A DNA stretch of 64,000 nt, taken from Coriaria nepalensis (Eukaryota; Streptophyta; Magnoliopsida; Cucurbitales; Coriariaceae). The notes under the pieces were generated by a model, which worked only from the letters and a program-made list of their open reading frames with translations, made no database searches and was not told the DNA's origin. Made by a program: the position numbers and the translations under genes. Below, one piece after another: positions 55,770 through 64,000 of this stretch (its first letter is position 1; every line of letters starts with the position of its first letter). The stretch is from assembly GCA_027186245.1 (NCBI GenBank), contig CP114484.1, positions 14,084,001-14,148,000 on the forward strand. The letters run 5' to 3'.

Positions 55770-57330
55770 CACCAGTACTGAACTCACCGCCGCTCCGCTT
55801 ATTTCTATATTAAGGCTCAATTCTTCTCCCACTTCGGCTTATTTAATTAGGGAATGAATGTCATATATCTCTTCAGCTCTTCCAAGGCTTTATCACAGTC
55901 TTCATTTTATCCCTTCGTGTTGGAGCACTTTAGTGATTTGAAGAACCAGAGGCATTTATCAGGCGAGCGACTCATAAATAGACTCATCGCAACAATTCTT
56001 CATGTTAGGACTTGAATTTCTTTCTTTGTTCGTGGGGCCCTCACACTGATGATGACATGTACCTTTTCTGGATTAGTCTCAATCCCCCTCTGGTGCACTA
56101 TATACCCTAAGAATTTGCTTGAACCAACTCTGAATGCACACTTCTCAGACTTTGCATAAAACAAGTTGAAATTCAACACAAGTTTTATTATCGAGTGTGT
56201 CTGGGATTGATCGGGGATAGTACCTTGAAAGTATTGACGATAATGTTTTCTCTGAATTGACAAAACTCCTAATGAATTTCTTGAGATCTATCTCCTAGTT
56301 TGGTGCCGACCGTGGGGACGATTGTCTTCATTTTCAAAGTTCCAACAAATCAAGAGTTTGACTGAAAGGAGGATACGAGATGGAGGATGTGGGAGGTGAG
56401 CAGATAGGTGAGAGTGAAGAGGAGGGGGAGAGGTAGAGGAAGAGGAGTCCTCTTGCCCTTACTTGAAAGAAGAATAACACATTCGGCGAGCATAGCTAGA
56501 AAAAGACTAACGCCTTTGTAAACCCCTTAAGTGGGAAATAGTGTAGTGGACATACTGCAGGTCATCGAAAGGATGGAGAGGGGCCTAGTGGAAAGAATGA
56601 GCCAAGTGGTAAAGCATTTTATAGAAGCAAGAATCGTGGAAATAAGGGCAGGAGTGAGGCCGAAAGAAAGAGAGGAACCACAAAAAGATGCATGCGCCCC
56701 TCGGTGGATCCCAATATGAGGAGGATGATGTAGTGTCTCGCTTGAGGATGGTCACGGCGGGGGGAGAGTGGGGTGATTCAACAGATACTGCTTGGAATCT
56801 AATCCCTTCACAAGTGCTTAAGGACATGAGGCGTCCCGTGAAATCAACTGAGCCGCCAACAGGACAAACAAAAGCAATCCTAGAGTTGATAAAGCGAATG
56901 AAGGAATTAGAGACGGCAGTAAAGGGCACCACGCTTGGATCCCCTCCTCTTCCTTCACTAGTATTGAACTCACCGCTACTCTGTTTACTGCTATATAAAG
57001 GCTCAATTCTTCTCCCACCTTCGGCTTATTTAATATGGGAATTGATGCTAAATACTTCTTCAGCTCTTCGAAGGCCCTATCACAATCATCATTTCATCCC
57101 TTCGTGTTGGAGCACTTCAGCGATTTAAAAACCGGGAGGCATTTATCAACCGAGCGACTCATGAATCAACTAAGCGCAACAATTTTTCATGTTAGGACTT
57201 GAATTTCTTTCTTTGTCTGTGGGGCCTTCAGACTGATGATGACATGTACCTTTTCTGGATTAGCCTTAATCCCCCTCTGGTGCACTATATACCCTAGGAA
57301 TTTGCCCGAACCGACTCTGAACGCATACTT
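55770..57330 (-). repeat. Direct duplication of RT/RNase H segment
   Basis: About 55770-56135 and 56936-57290 are similar copies of the same pol segment in the same orientation. Shared blocks include CCCTTCGTGTTGGAGCACTT and GATGATGACATGTACCTTTT. They flank a + strand gag fragment. Confidence 0.85.
56264..56935 (+). mobile_element. Gag/primer-binding-site fragment of a Tat/Athila-like element
   Basis: TTTGGTGCCGACCGTGGGGA at about 56299-56318 resembles the primer-site region of Tat/Athila Gypsy elements (TTGGCGCCGTCTGTGGGGA type). It is followed by gag-like, charged peptides on the + strand (QVIERMERGLVERMSQVVKH; QTKAILELIKRMKELETAVK). The orientation is opposite to the surrounding pol. Confidence 0.6.
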
Positions 57331-58289
57331 CTCATGATTCAGCTTCATCCCATATTCTCTCATTACTCTAAATGCCTTGCTCAAATGCCTCGGATGATCC
57401 CTCTTTATTATGCTTTTCACTAAAATGTCATCTACATATACCTCCATCATCTTCCCTAGTTGCTTCCGGAACATGCCGTTTACCAGCCACTGGAAAGTCG
57501 CCTCAGCATTCTTCAGTCCAAAAGGCATTACATTGTAGTAGTAAGTACCTTTGTCGGTTATGAAAGAAGTCTTCTCCTGATCTTCCATCCATAGTTTCAC
57601 CTGATGGTACCCCGAGTAAGCATCCATGAAGCTCAGCAACTCGTGCCCTGCTGTGGCATCTACCATCAAATCTATGTTGGGCAATGAGTAGCTGTCCTTA
57701 GGGCAAGCATCATGCTCCTGAAGTGCTCCTGGGCTCTACCCATTACTCAACTGCAGTAGATATGTGGTCGGTTGGCTGCATATTTTTTTTCCTTTCTTTG
57801 TACCGTGATGATTTAGTGTGATGAACTTGAAAGCAAGCACAATATTATTGCACAATGTTTGCTCAAACTTCTATTTGTGATTGTAGCTGAACTAGTCACC
57901 AAGCAAGCACTCTTCCCTAGGGATTCTGAGCTGCAAAAACTTCTGCATATATTCAGGTATCACGAGGCCAACCTGACCTTTTAATTATAAACGCTGCTTA
58001 CTCTGCCTCGTATTTGGCTTAGTTCAAAAGTCCTAATTGTGATAGTATGTGATGCAGGTTATTAGGAACTCCGAATGAAGAAATGTGGCTTGGAGTTAGC
58101 AAATTGATCAACTGGCATGAGTACTCTCAATGGAGCCCACATAGCATATCCACTGATGTTCCTAGCCTCAATGGAGAGGGCCTTCATCTATTGTCAGAGA
58201 TGTTGCAGTATGAACCCGCCAAGAGAATTTCAGCGAAGAAAGCCTTGGAACATCCTTACTTCAATCTTCTAAACGAAACATGTTTCTGA

Positions 58290-58701
58290 CTAAGAGAGTG
58301 TTGCGATCATGGCATACAACTCCATAGTTAATCTTCGCTCAACTCAAGTGCGCACATGATTTGTATTTTAAGTTTCGTCTTTTTACTCCATAAGCTATAT
58401 AGCTTCATCATGTTTAAATTAAAGTAGAATGTTTTGGTTGTGAAAGCTTTACAAAATGTTTGTGGTTTCGTGGGTTCTATTTTGAAAATTTGATTAAATA
58501 GGATTCAACCCCCTTCTGTTTTGAAATTTTGATGAATGGTTTGGCTTGACTTGACTTGTCTTAGACTTTGGTTTTGAACCTAAGAATAAAGGTAAATCTA
58601 AGATGCGTGGCAAAGTTGGCTGGTTTGATTTGGTTTGGTTTTGTTTGGTTTGCCTAAGTTTGACTAGACTTGTTTGGTTAGGTTTGGTTAAGCTAGGCTA
58701 G
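58290..58701. other. CDKB2 3' flank and TTTGGTT-rich tract
   Basis: 3' UTR then low-complexity TTGGTTTGG/GACTTGACTT sequence at about 58530-58690. Confidence 0.5.
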
Positions 58702-59145
58702 TGTCACGGACTGCCTTTCTTGTTAGAAAAGATGGAGGAGGCTTCATGGAAGAGTCTAGAAACTTCTAGACTTCTCTAGCTTTCTCTAGGGTTTCCTACA
58801 CTTTTGTAGAATTCTCTAGAATCTTGTACATTCTTCTAGTCCCTTGTAGAATAGTATGGAAGTCTCTAGAAGATATATTGTAGCCATTAGATCAAATTGA
58901 TCTTGACCATCCATTCCAAGGTGGGGGTCTATATAAGGAGGAGTCCTCCTCATTTGTAAATGATCCTCAAGAATACTAGCCTTCTAGCAATACAAAGAGT
59001 TCTTTATTCTCTAGCTTGAGTGTTCTTCTAAAGTCTTCAAACGAACCTCTTGGCAAGGTTCGGTTAGGCTGACTTGGTTACTCGGAGGAGTGTCAAGTGC
59101 CGCACGGAGCGTCTAAGTTCGGGGCGAAACTTTACGCACGTGACA
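58702..59145. mobile_element. Solo LTR, 444 bp
   Basis: It begins TGTCACGGAC and ends GCACGTGACA, giving inverted TGTCACG/CGTGACA ends. A TATA box (TCTATATAAGG) lies near 58931. CTAG flanks both sides, a possible short target-site duplication. No internal element follows, so it is a solo LTR left by recombination. It contains many TCTAGA/CTCTAG motifs. Confidence 0.8.
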
Positions 59146-60288
59146 CTAGGCTTAATTTAACTTGGGTGAACTTGTTTGAATTTTTTAATTATATATTAAA
59201 TAAAAATTTTAAGTTTAATGGAGACTAATTAATTTATTTTAGTGGGATAATTTCTTAAATTTGGGAAAGGATTCAAAACCTGAAATTGACTATCTTCAAT
59301 GTAATTAAGTAGCATGGCAAAATAAATTGTAATTATATAAATAGTGTCATAATAATAATAAAAGATAATTAATAACATGGTTAATTTATTTTTAAAATTT
59401 TTGTGTAGTTCAATTTTTATAAATTCGTTTACGTGTAGTATTCAATCAATTTTTTAATTTATATATAATTCAAATAAAATTTTTGTAATCTCTATAATCG
59501 AATGAAAAAGTGAAGATAATAGATAAAAAATAAAAATAATAAAAGATTAAAGATGAAAAAATAATAAATATAATTTTTTAATAACGTGTCATACTATGTC
59601 ATCGTGCGACATTAGTATTGTTGTCTAAAATCTTATAATAGAGACTAAAGCTTTCATTTGACCTAAACAATGACTAAAAAATTAGGCGTAAACTATATAA
59701 AGATGAATTTCGAAAAATCAAGAGATTATTTAACTAGGAGACTTTATTTGATAACTTACTTCTAAGGATAAACCAAAACTCAAAAATTATGCTCGATAAC
59801 CATCCTTCATTTTCCTCTCATTTTTGTCTCTCTCCTCCCCTCTGCGATCTCTCTCCTTCGTCCTCTCATTTGCGTCACTCTCCCCTCCACAAACCCTCTC
59901 TCTCCATTGTGATTGATTTCTCTCTCCTTCTTCTATCGAAACCTGAATCTTTGTTACCCCATCAGATCTCGGTTGCTCCTGCTATCTCCTTCTTCCATCG
60001 AAACTTGGATTTTTGTTGCTCTATCAGATCTCAGTTGCTCATCTCTCTCCTTCTTCCATCAAACCAATATCACATTCCGAGATCATTGGCCAAGACCATG
60101 GTCTAAGATTAATAATAAGAATAAATTAGTAATTTTATCAATCTAAATTCGAGAATAGGGTCATTCGACAACAATTTTAAATTTAGTTTATATTTCAAAA
60201 AATTATTTGACATAATGCTATCCGACTAAAACTCCCAAAAATCAAACTATACAAAAAATAAAAAGTGAATTAACACTTACATTAATAA
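59146..60288. other. AT-rich DNA with repeat copy
   Basis: A 59375-59720 segment belongs to the same dispersed repeat family as 43490-44265. A Ser/Leu-rich frame at 59789-60106 lies in CT-rich DNA and has no domain. Confidence 0.5.
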
Positions 60289-61019
60289 AGGGTTAATTTA
60301 CTTTGTAGTCTCTGTGTAGTTCATGTTTTATAAATTCGTCTTTATGTAGTTTCCGACCAATTTTTTTAGTTCGTATGTAGTTTAAATGAGATTTTTTTTA
60401 ATTCTTCTAATGATTTTTAGATCACCGGTGATGATATAGCATTATGTATCAGCATGCCATATCATTAATAAAATCAATCTTTCATCATTTTCAATTTCCT
60501 CCCATAGAAAATTTTTATTATATTTTTTAATCCAAATTTTATTTTTCATTTTTAAAAAATGAAAAATTGTGTAAAAATAAAATAAAATAAATCCCAATAT
60601 AATTTCTTGTAGAAAATGATCAAAACAATCATTTTTTTAATGAAAAATTAATCGAATGATAAGATATCTACATTAAACATTTAAATGAGATAATATAATT
60701 GAATTGATTCAATCTTTCATAAAAAATAAGATTTGATCAATTTGATTCTTCAGCGTGAAGAACCGAATCAATCTTGAGGAAGATGAAGCTAGAAAAAAAA
60801 TTTGTTCGAACTTGAATTGAAGAACTAGATCCAGGTTTGTATTTCAAAATCTGTATTTGTGTTCTTCACATGAAGTGCACGATTGGAAAGAACCCAAATC
60901 TCGCGATCTCTATTAATGGAAGTCAAGCGAGCTCGGATCCTTACGCATAGACTACACAAATATAAATTTATAAAACATAAACTAGGTAACTAAAAAATGA
61001 ATTACCCTAAATTAACCCT
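60289..61019. mobile_element. Short non-autonomous inverted-repeat element (MITE-like)
   Basis: The ends AGGGTTAATTTA (60289-60300) and TAAATTAACCCT (61008-61019) are perfect 12-bp inverted repeats. The interior has TTTATAAATTCGTCTTTATG and the matching inverted ATAAATTTATAAAACATAAA. There is no coding capacity and no clear target-site duplication. Confidence 0.75.
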
Positions 61020-61055
61020 CATGAATTTCATCCTATAGGAATACATGGTCATGGA

Positions 61056-61987
61056 TAGAGGTGTCAAAATATGCCGGGTTTTTTGGCATGGCCCGTAGCT
61101 CGGGGGAAAAACCCGGCCCTAAGCTCGACCCAGATACAGGCTCGGGCTTGGACAAATTTCCAAGTCCAAAGGGCCGACCTAGCCCAGCCTAGCATACAAG
61201 CCCAGCTGGGCCCAGCAAGGCTTTGTCTGAAGAAATAAAAAAAAAATTTTTTTTCTTAAATTTTTTTTAATTTTACCTCCTTCGTAAAAATAATTTTTAA
61301 ATTTTCACTCCACCCGAATTTTTCTTATAAATATTCACTCTTTCATTATAATTTTTCCTCACATTTTCTCACACACACTCTCTCTCTCAATCTCTTATCT
61401 AATCTTCTAATAGTCTAATTTATAATTAATTTTCATTCTTCTATAATCAATATTTTTCTTATCATTAATCTCAATTTCTTATCTAATCTTCTAATGTTCT
61501 AATTTATAATTAATCTTCATTCTTCTATAATCCCTAGTTTTCTTATCATTTATCTCAATCTCTTATCCTTATTCTTTGTTATCTCTCTTATCCTTATTCC
61601 TTAATCTCAAATAATCTCTCTTACTTTAATAATAATTTATTATGAATAATTTATTTAAAAAGAGTCGGACCTATTTTAGGTCCTGTAAATCTCGGTCGAA
61701 CCTGGCCCATTTTGAGCTTGGATGAGCTCGGGATAAATTTAAAAAACTTTCCGGACCGAGCTAATTTTAGGCCTGATAAAGCCCGGTCGAACCTGACCCA
61801 TTGTAAGTCCGGATAAGCCCGGGATAAACTCAAAAAACTTTCCGAGCCGGGCTCGGACATATATTTTTAAAATGGATCAAGCTCAACTCGACCTATTTTT
61901 TTTTTCAAGCCAAACCGGATCCAACCATAAATAATAAAAAGTCCTAAAAAAGTCAGATTAGACCGAACGCCCGTTTTAACATCTCTA
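61056..61987. mobile_element. hAT-like non-autonomous element
   Basis: The ends TAGAGGTGTCAAAA and TTTTAACATCTCTA are inverted repeats matching at 12 of 14. Subterminal GGCCC/CCCGG-rich stretches (GGCCCGTAGCTCGG; CGGGCTCGGAC) are typical of plant hAT-derived MITEs. Flanking 8-mers GTCATGGA and ATCATGAG match at 5 of 8. Internally, about 61379-61550 and about 61665-61850 each hold two-copy tandem repeats of roughly 95 bp. Confidence 0.7.
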
Positions 61988-62516
61988 ATCATGAGTGTGT
62001 TGATAATAATACCCTCTCTCTCAATGCCTGCTTTTTCTCTCTCTTTTGCCTTCTTTTCTTTTCCGGCTTTTGTCTTTCCTTGTCCTTTCGATTAATAATA
62101 TACTTTTTTTGGTAAATAAATAATATAAAAGAATAATAATTAATCACACACAGTATCGACCTTTCTCTTTAGAGGCTTTGAGAGAGCAAAATCTAAACTG
62201 TGTCAGCTTCTGCTCAAGGAATGCGAGGCAGATTGTATGTTCAACAATGGTGGGTAGTGAGAGTAGTGTGACTGGATGAGTGAGTATACGCCTTAGCCTT
62301 TTAAGGAAGCAGAGAGTTAATCAGCAATTCCGTCTTTAGCCTTCCCGAGGCCCTCATCGCCTCCTTCCCCCTCTACTCCTCAACTTACACTGACTGTGTC
62401 AGCACCGATTTGCATAACTTACTTCATCTTCGCTGGCATTCTAAATATTATCGAGTAGCCAAAGTAGTCGGAAGAAGAAGAAGAAGCGGAAGAATTTCCC
62501 CCCCTAGTGATTGCGA
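61988..62516. other. Promoter/5' UTR side of last gene
   Basis: CT-rich DNA typical of a plant 5' leader, with AAG repeats at 62470-62488. An overlapping frame at 62410-62748 has no domain. Confidence 0.4.
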
Positions 62517-64000
62517 ATGGGGTCAGAGCAGCACAGATTCCCTGAGCAAGAACGTGTATGCACCTCCTCTCTCCCTTAACCACATGCTTATGATGCTAGA
62601 TCTGGACTTGTCTAACTCTCATTTGCTTGCTTTGGATCTAGATTTACTTTGTTGCCTTTTTATCGTTTCTTGGAATTTCATTTGCATCTTCCCCTCCTCC
62701 CTCAGATCTGGATTTTCCCTCTATTTTTCCACCATTTATCACTTCTGACTTCAATTTACTTTAATTTTTTTCCCCATAAAAAATTTATTTGCAAATTTGT
62801 CACATGCTGATGATTCCACCTGATGCTACAAATACTCAGCTGCCTGTCTATGACCTTTACTAGTCTGACCGAACTGAATGATTCTTATGATTTTGATTTT
62901 ACGAATTACTTTCTGTGATGATGCACCTCTAGATCACTTCATCTAACCTTTAATATTTATCCCCTTAAAGTTTTCAATTTCAAAACTAGACTGGCCCTCT
63001 TATGGTTTTGGCTTAACTCCTCTCTCTCTCTCTCTCTCTCTTTCTCCAGCACTACTCAGGCACTCAATACTGAGACCCACTCCCGGTAGTGATACCACAG
63101 GCTCAGGCACTTCTGATTTTCTGAGAAAAGAGTTTTCCGCTGTTATTTCGTATAATTTCCGTCCCCTTGGTGTTTGCCTGCAGGAGCTGCTATTCTATTC
63201 GTACCGTTACGAGGATGGTAAAATGACCCTTTTCTGTAATGGGCTACCTCGTTCCCCTGGTTGTTCCCAAATATTGGTTCTTTTATTTGTTCTAACTTCT
63301 GTAGAAGTCCATTATAGATGGTAGGTCTCAATTGTATTCTATAGCCCTAAAAATCCTGTTAGCTACTTCTAATGTAATAGACTGTTTTTGTTCTCTTCTG
63401 GTAACTCACACGTATTTGCTTTCATGTTAATTTGTTTCTGTTTGATTTTCAACTCCATGAGAAAGTAGGATTTATACGTACTACTTGGTTGTATCTTACA
63501 GAGAAAGAGATGGGGAGGGTGTTGGGGTGCATTATCTTGTTTTGGTACTCAGAAAGGTGGAAAGCGGATTGTACCTGCATCTCGTATACCGGAGGGGAAT
63601 GCACCAGCAGCCCAGCCCAATGGACCTCAAGCAACTGGTTTGACCAATCAGGCTACAGCTCTAGCACCATCTCTTCTAGCTCCACCTTCCTCACCAGCAT
63701 CGTTCACAAATTCTGCACTCCCTTCCACTGCCCAATCACCCAGCTGTTTCTTGTCAGTATCTGCTAACTCGCCTGGAGGCCCTTCATCCACAATGTTTGC
63801 CACTGGACCATATGCCCATGAAACACAGCTGGTTTCTCCTCCTGTTTTCTCCACCTTCACTACAGAGCCATCTACTGCACCCCTCACTCCCCCACCAGAA
63901 CTGGCTCACTTAACTACACCTTCTTCCCCTGATGTACCTTTTGCTCAGTTCCTTACATCATCTTCATTTCCTGAGCGGGACTTCCCACCACATTGGGATC
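62517..64000 (+). CDS. Proline/serine-rich protein, At1g76660-like, 5' part
   Basis: Exon 1 (62517-62553) gives MGSEQHRFPEQE and a donor GTGTATG. Exon 2 starts near 63502 and stays open to the window edge: RKRWGGCWGALSCFGTQKGG, KRIVPASRIPEGNAPAAQPN, APSLLAPPSSPASFTNSALP, STAQSPSCFLSVSANSPGGP, MFATGPYAHETQLVSPPVFS and PPPELAHLTTPSSPDVPFAQ. This matches the plant hydroxyproline-rich family of At1g76660, of unknown role. By my reading exon 1 ends in phase 1 while exon 2 starts in phase 0, so either a different donor is used or one base has been lost. The roughly 950-base intron has a CT microsatellite near 63020-63042. The 3' end is beyond the window. Confidence 0.82.

Larger units (their letters stand above)
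53695..57760 (-). pseudogene. Gypsy pol: RT, dual RNase H, integrase (decayed)
   Basis: Leftward order: RT at 57760-57187 ([33 protein letters not shown], catalytic YVDDILVKS); a second RT/RNase H copy at 56263-55563 (KFLGYIVHQRGIETNPEKVH, EGRYPHVDKAAFALVMV); an archaeal-type second RNase H at about 55290-54930 (ASNNEAEYEALLAGLRLARK, IYSDSQVVVSQVRGEFEAK); integrase at 54599-54252 (WGIDLIGLLVQGANQKKYVI, FGVPQSIITDNGRQFNNPNF); and an integrase C-terminal chromo-like end at 53904-53695 (KPKWEGPYRIIHELRLGTYR). The dual RNase H places it in the Tat lineage. Stops and shifts are frequent. Confidence 0.85.
47880..57770 (-). mobile_element. Rearranged Ty3/Gypsy (Tat-type) retrotransposon block
   Basis: The block fills the gap in CDKB2. 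A likely LTR edge, TGTCGGGGTGGTGGTCGGCC, starts near 47949. Pol domains run leftward on the - strand from 57.7 to 53.7 kb with a dual RNase H. An antisense accessory ORF lies beyond integrase at 49.5-52.95 kb. That layout is typical of Tat-lineage elements. Internal tandem and direct duplications and a + strand gag fragment show nested insertions or rearrangement, so outer borders and LTR limits are approximate. Confidence 0.8.
47291..58289 (+). pseudogene. CDKB2-type cyclin-dependent kinase, disrupted by Gypsy DNA
   Basis: The 5' part is exon 47291-47517 ([59 protein letters not shown]) and exon 47794-~47872 (FMDVKQGENKEGKRVLYLVL). The 3' part is exon 57887-57956 (AELVTKQALFPRDSELQKLL) and exon 58058-58289 (LLGTPNEEMWLGVSKLINWH, EMLQYEPAKRISAKKALEHP). 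This is plant-specific, mitotic CDKB2. The ATP loop and VALKK lysine are present, but the HRD loop, DLGLAR/DFG-equivalent and APE segments are absent, replaced by about 10 kb of retrotransposon. Codon 15 is also TAA (47333-47335) where Glu is expected. It cannot make an active kinase; a paralogue must supply CDKB2. Confidence 0.92.

Noticed and set aside
59789..60106. Ser/Leu/Pro-rich frame
   Set aside because: CT-rich repeat-like DNA with no domain and no supporting signals.

Overview
This window reads as nuclear DNA of a dicot plant. It has many-exon genes with GT-AG introns, AT-rich intergenic DNA, Ty1/Copia and Ty3/Gypsy LTR retrotransposons, MULE/Ulp1-type remains, short inverted-repeat elements and a small plastid rDNA fragment. 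All exon joins were made by eye from splice signals and reading-frame continuity. No database search was run.

Layout, left half (1-32.7 kb): 3' part of a canopy/DUF3456 gene (+); a decayed PP2C (-); a decayed MULE/Ulp1-type transposon with an unusual hairpin region; a GLR3-type glutamate-receptor pseudogene (+) that runs into a Copia element; a truncated beta-1,3-glucanase (-) on the far side of that Copia; an intact gene for a small chloroplast inner-envelope protein (-); a pseudogenised DHHC S-acyltransferase (+) split by a second, internally deleted Copia; and an intact 15-exon MLO gene (+).

Right half (34-64 kb): intact FKBP18-like (+), a RING-H2 ATL80-like gene killed at a zinc ligand (+), intact MCD1-like (+), intact XCP2-like cysteine protease (+), a small HMA-domain gene (+), an SDR42E/3-beta-HSD-like gene (+), a CDKB2-type kinase gene whose catalytic core is replaced by about 10 kb of rearranged Tat-type Gypsy DNA, a solo LTR, two short inverted-repeat elements and the 5' part of an At1g76660-like proline-rich gene running off the right edge.

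The intact genes do not form a pathway. Their grouping looks like conserved gene order. From memory of Arabidopsis loci, the left genes recall the At1g42480-At1g42960 area (canopy/MSAP, GLR3.3, MLO9, envelope protein). The right genes recall At1g20810-20930 and its duplicate near At1g76540-76660 (FKBP18, ATL80, MCD1, XCP2, CDKB2, At1g76660). At least six genes are broken (PP2C, GLR, GH17, DHHC acyltransferase, ATL80, CDKB2) among seven that read intact. That mixture fits one fractionating copy of a duplicated genome segment, with working paralogues elsewhere. No wholly new system was found. The strongest observations are the Copia element joining two unrelated truncated genes, the plastid 23S fragment framed by a 47-bp direct duplication, the acyltransferase with DHHC changed to VHHC, and the CDKB2 gene hollowed out by a retrotransposon.
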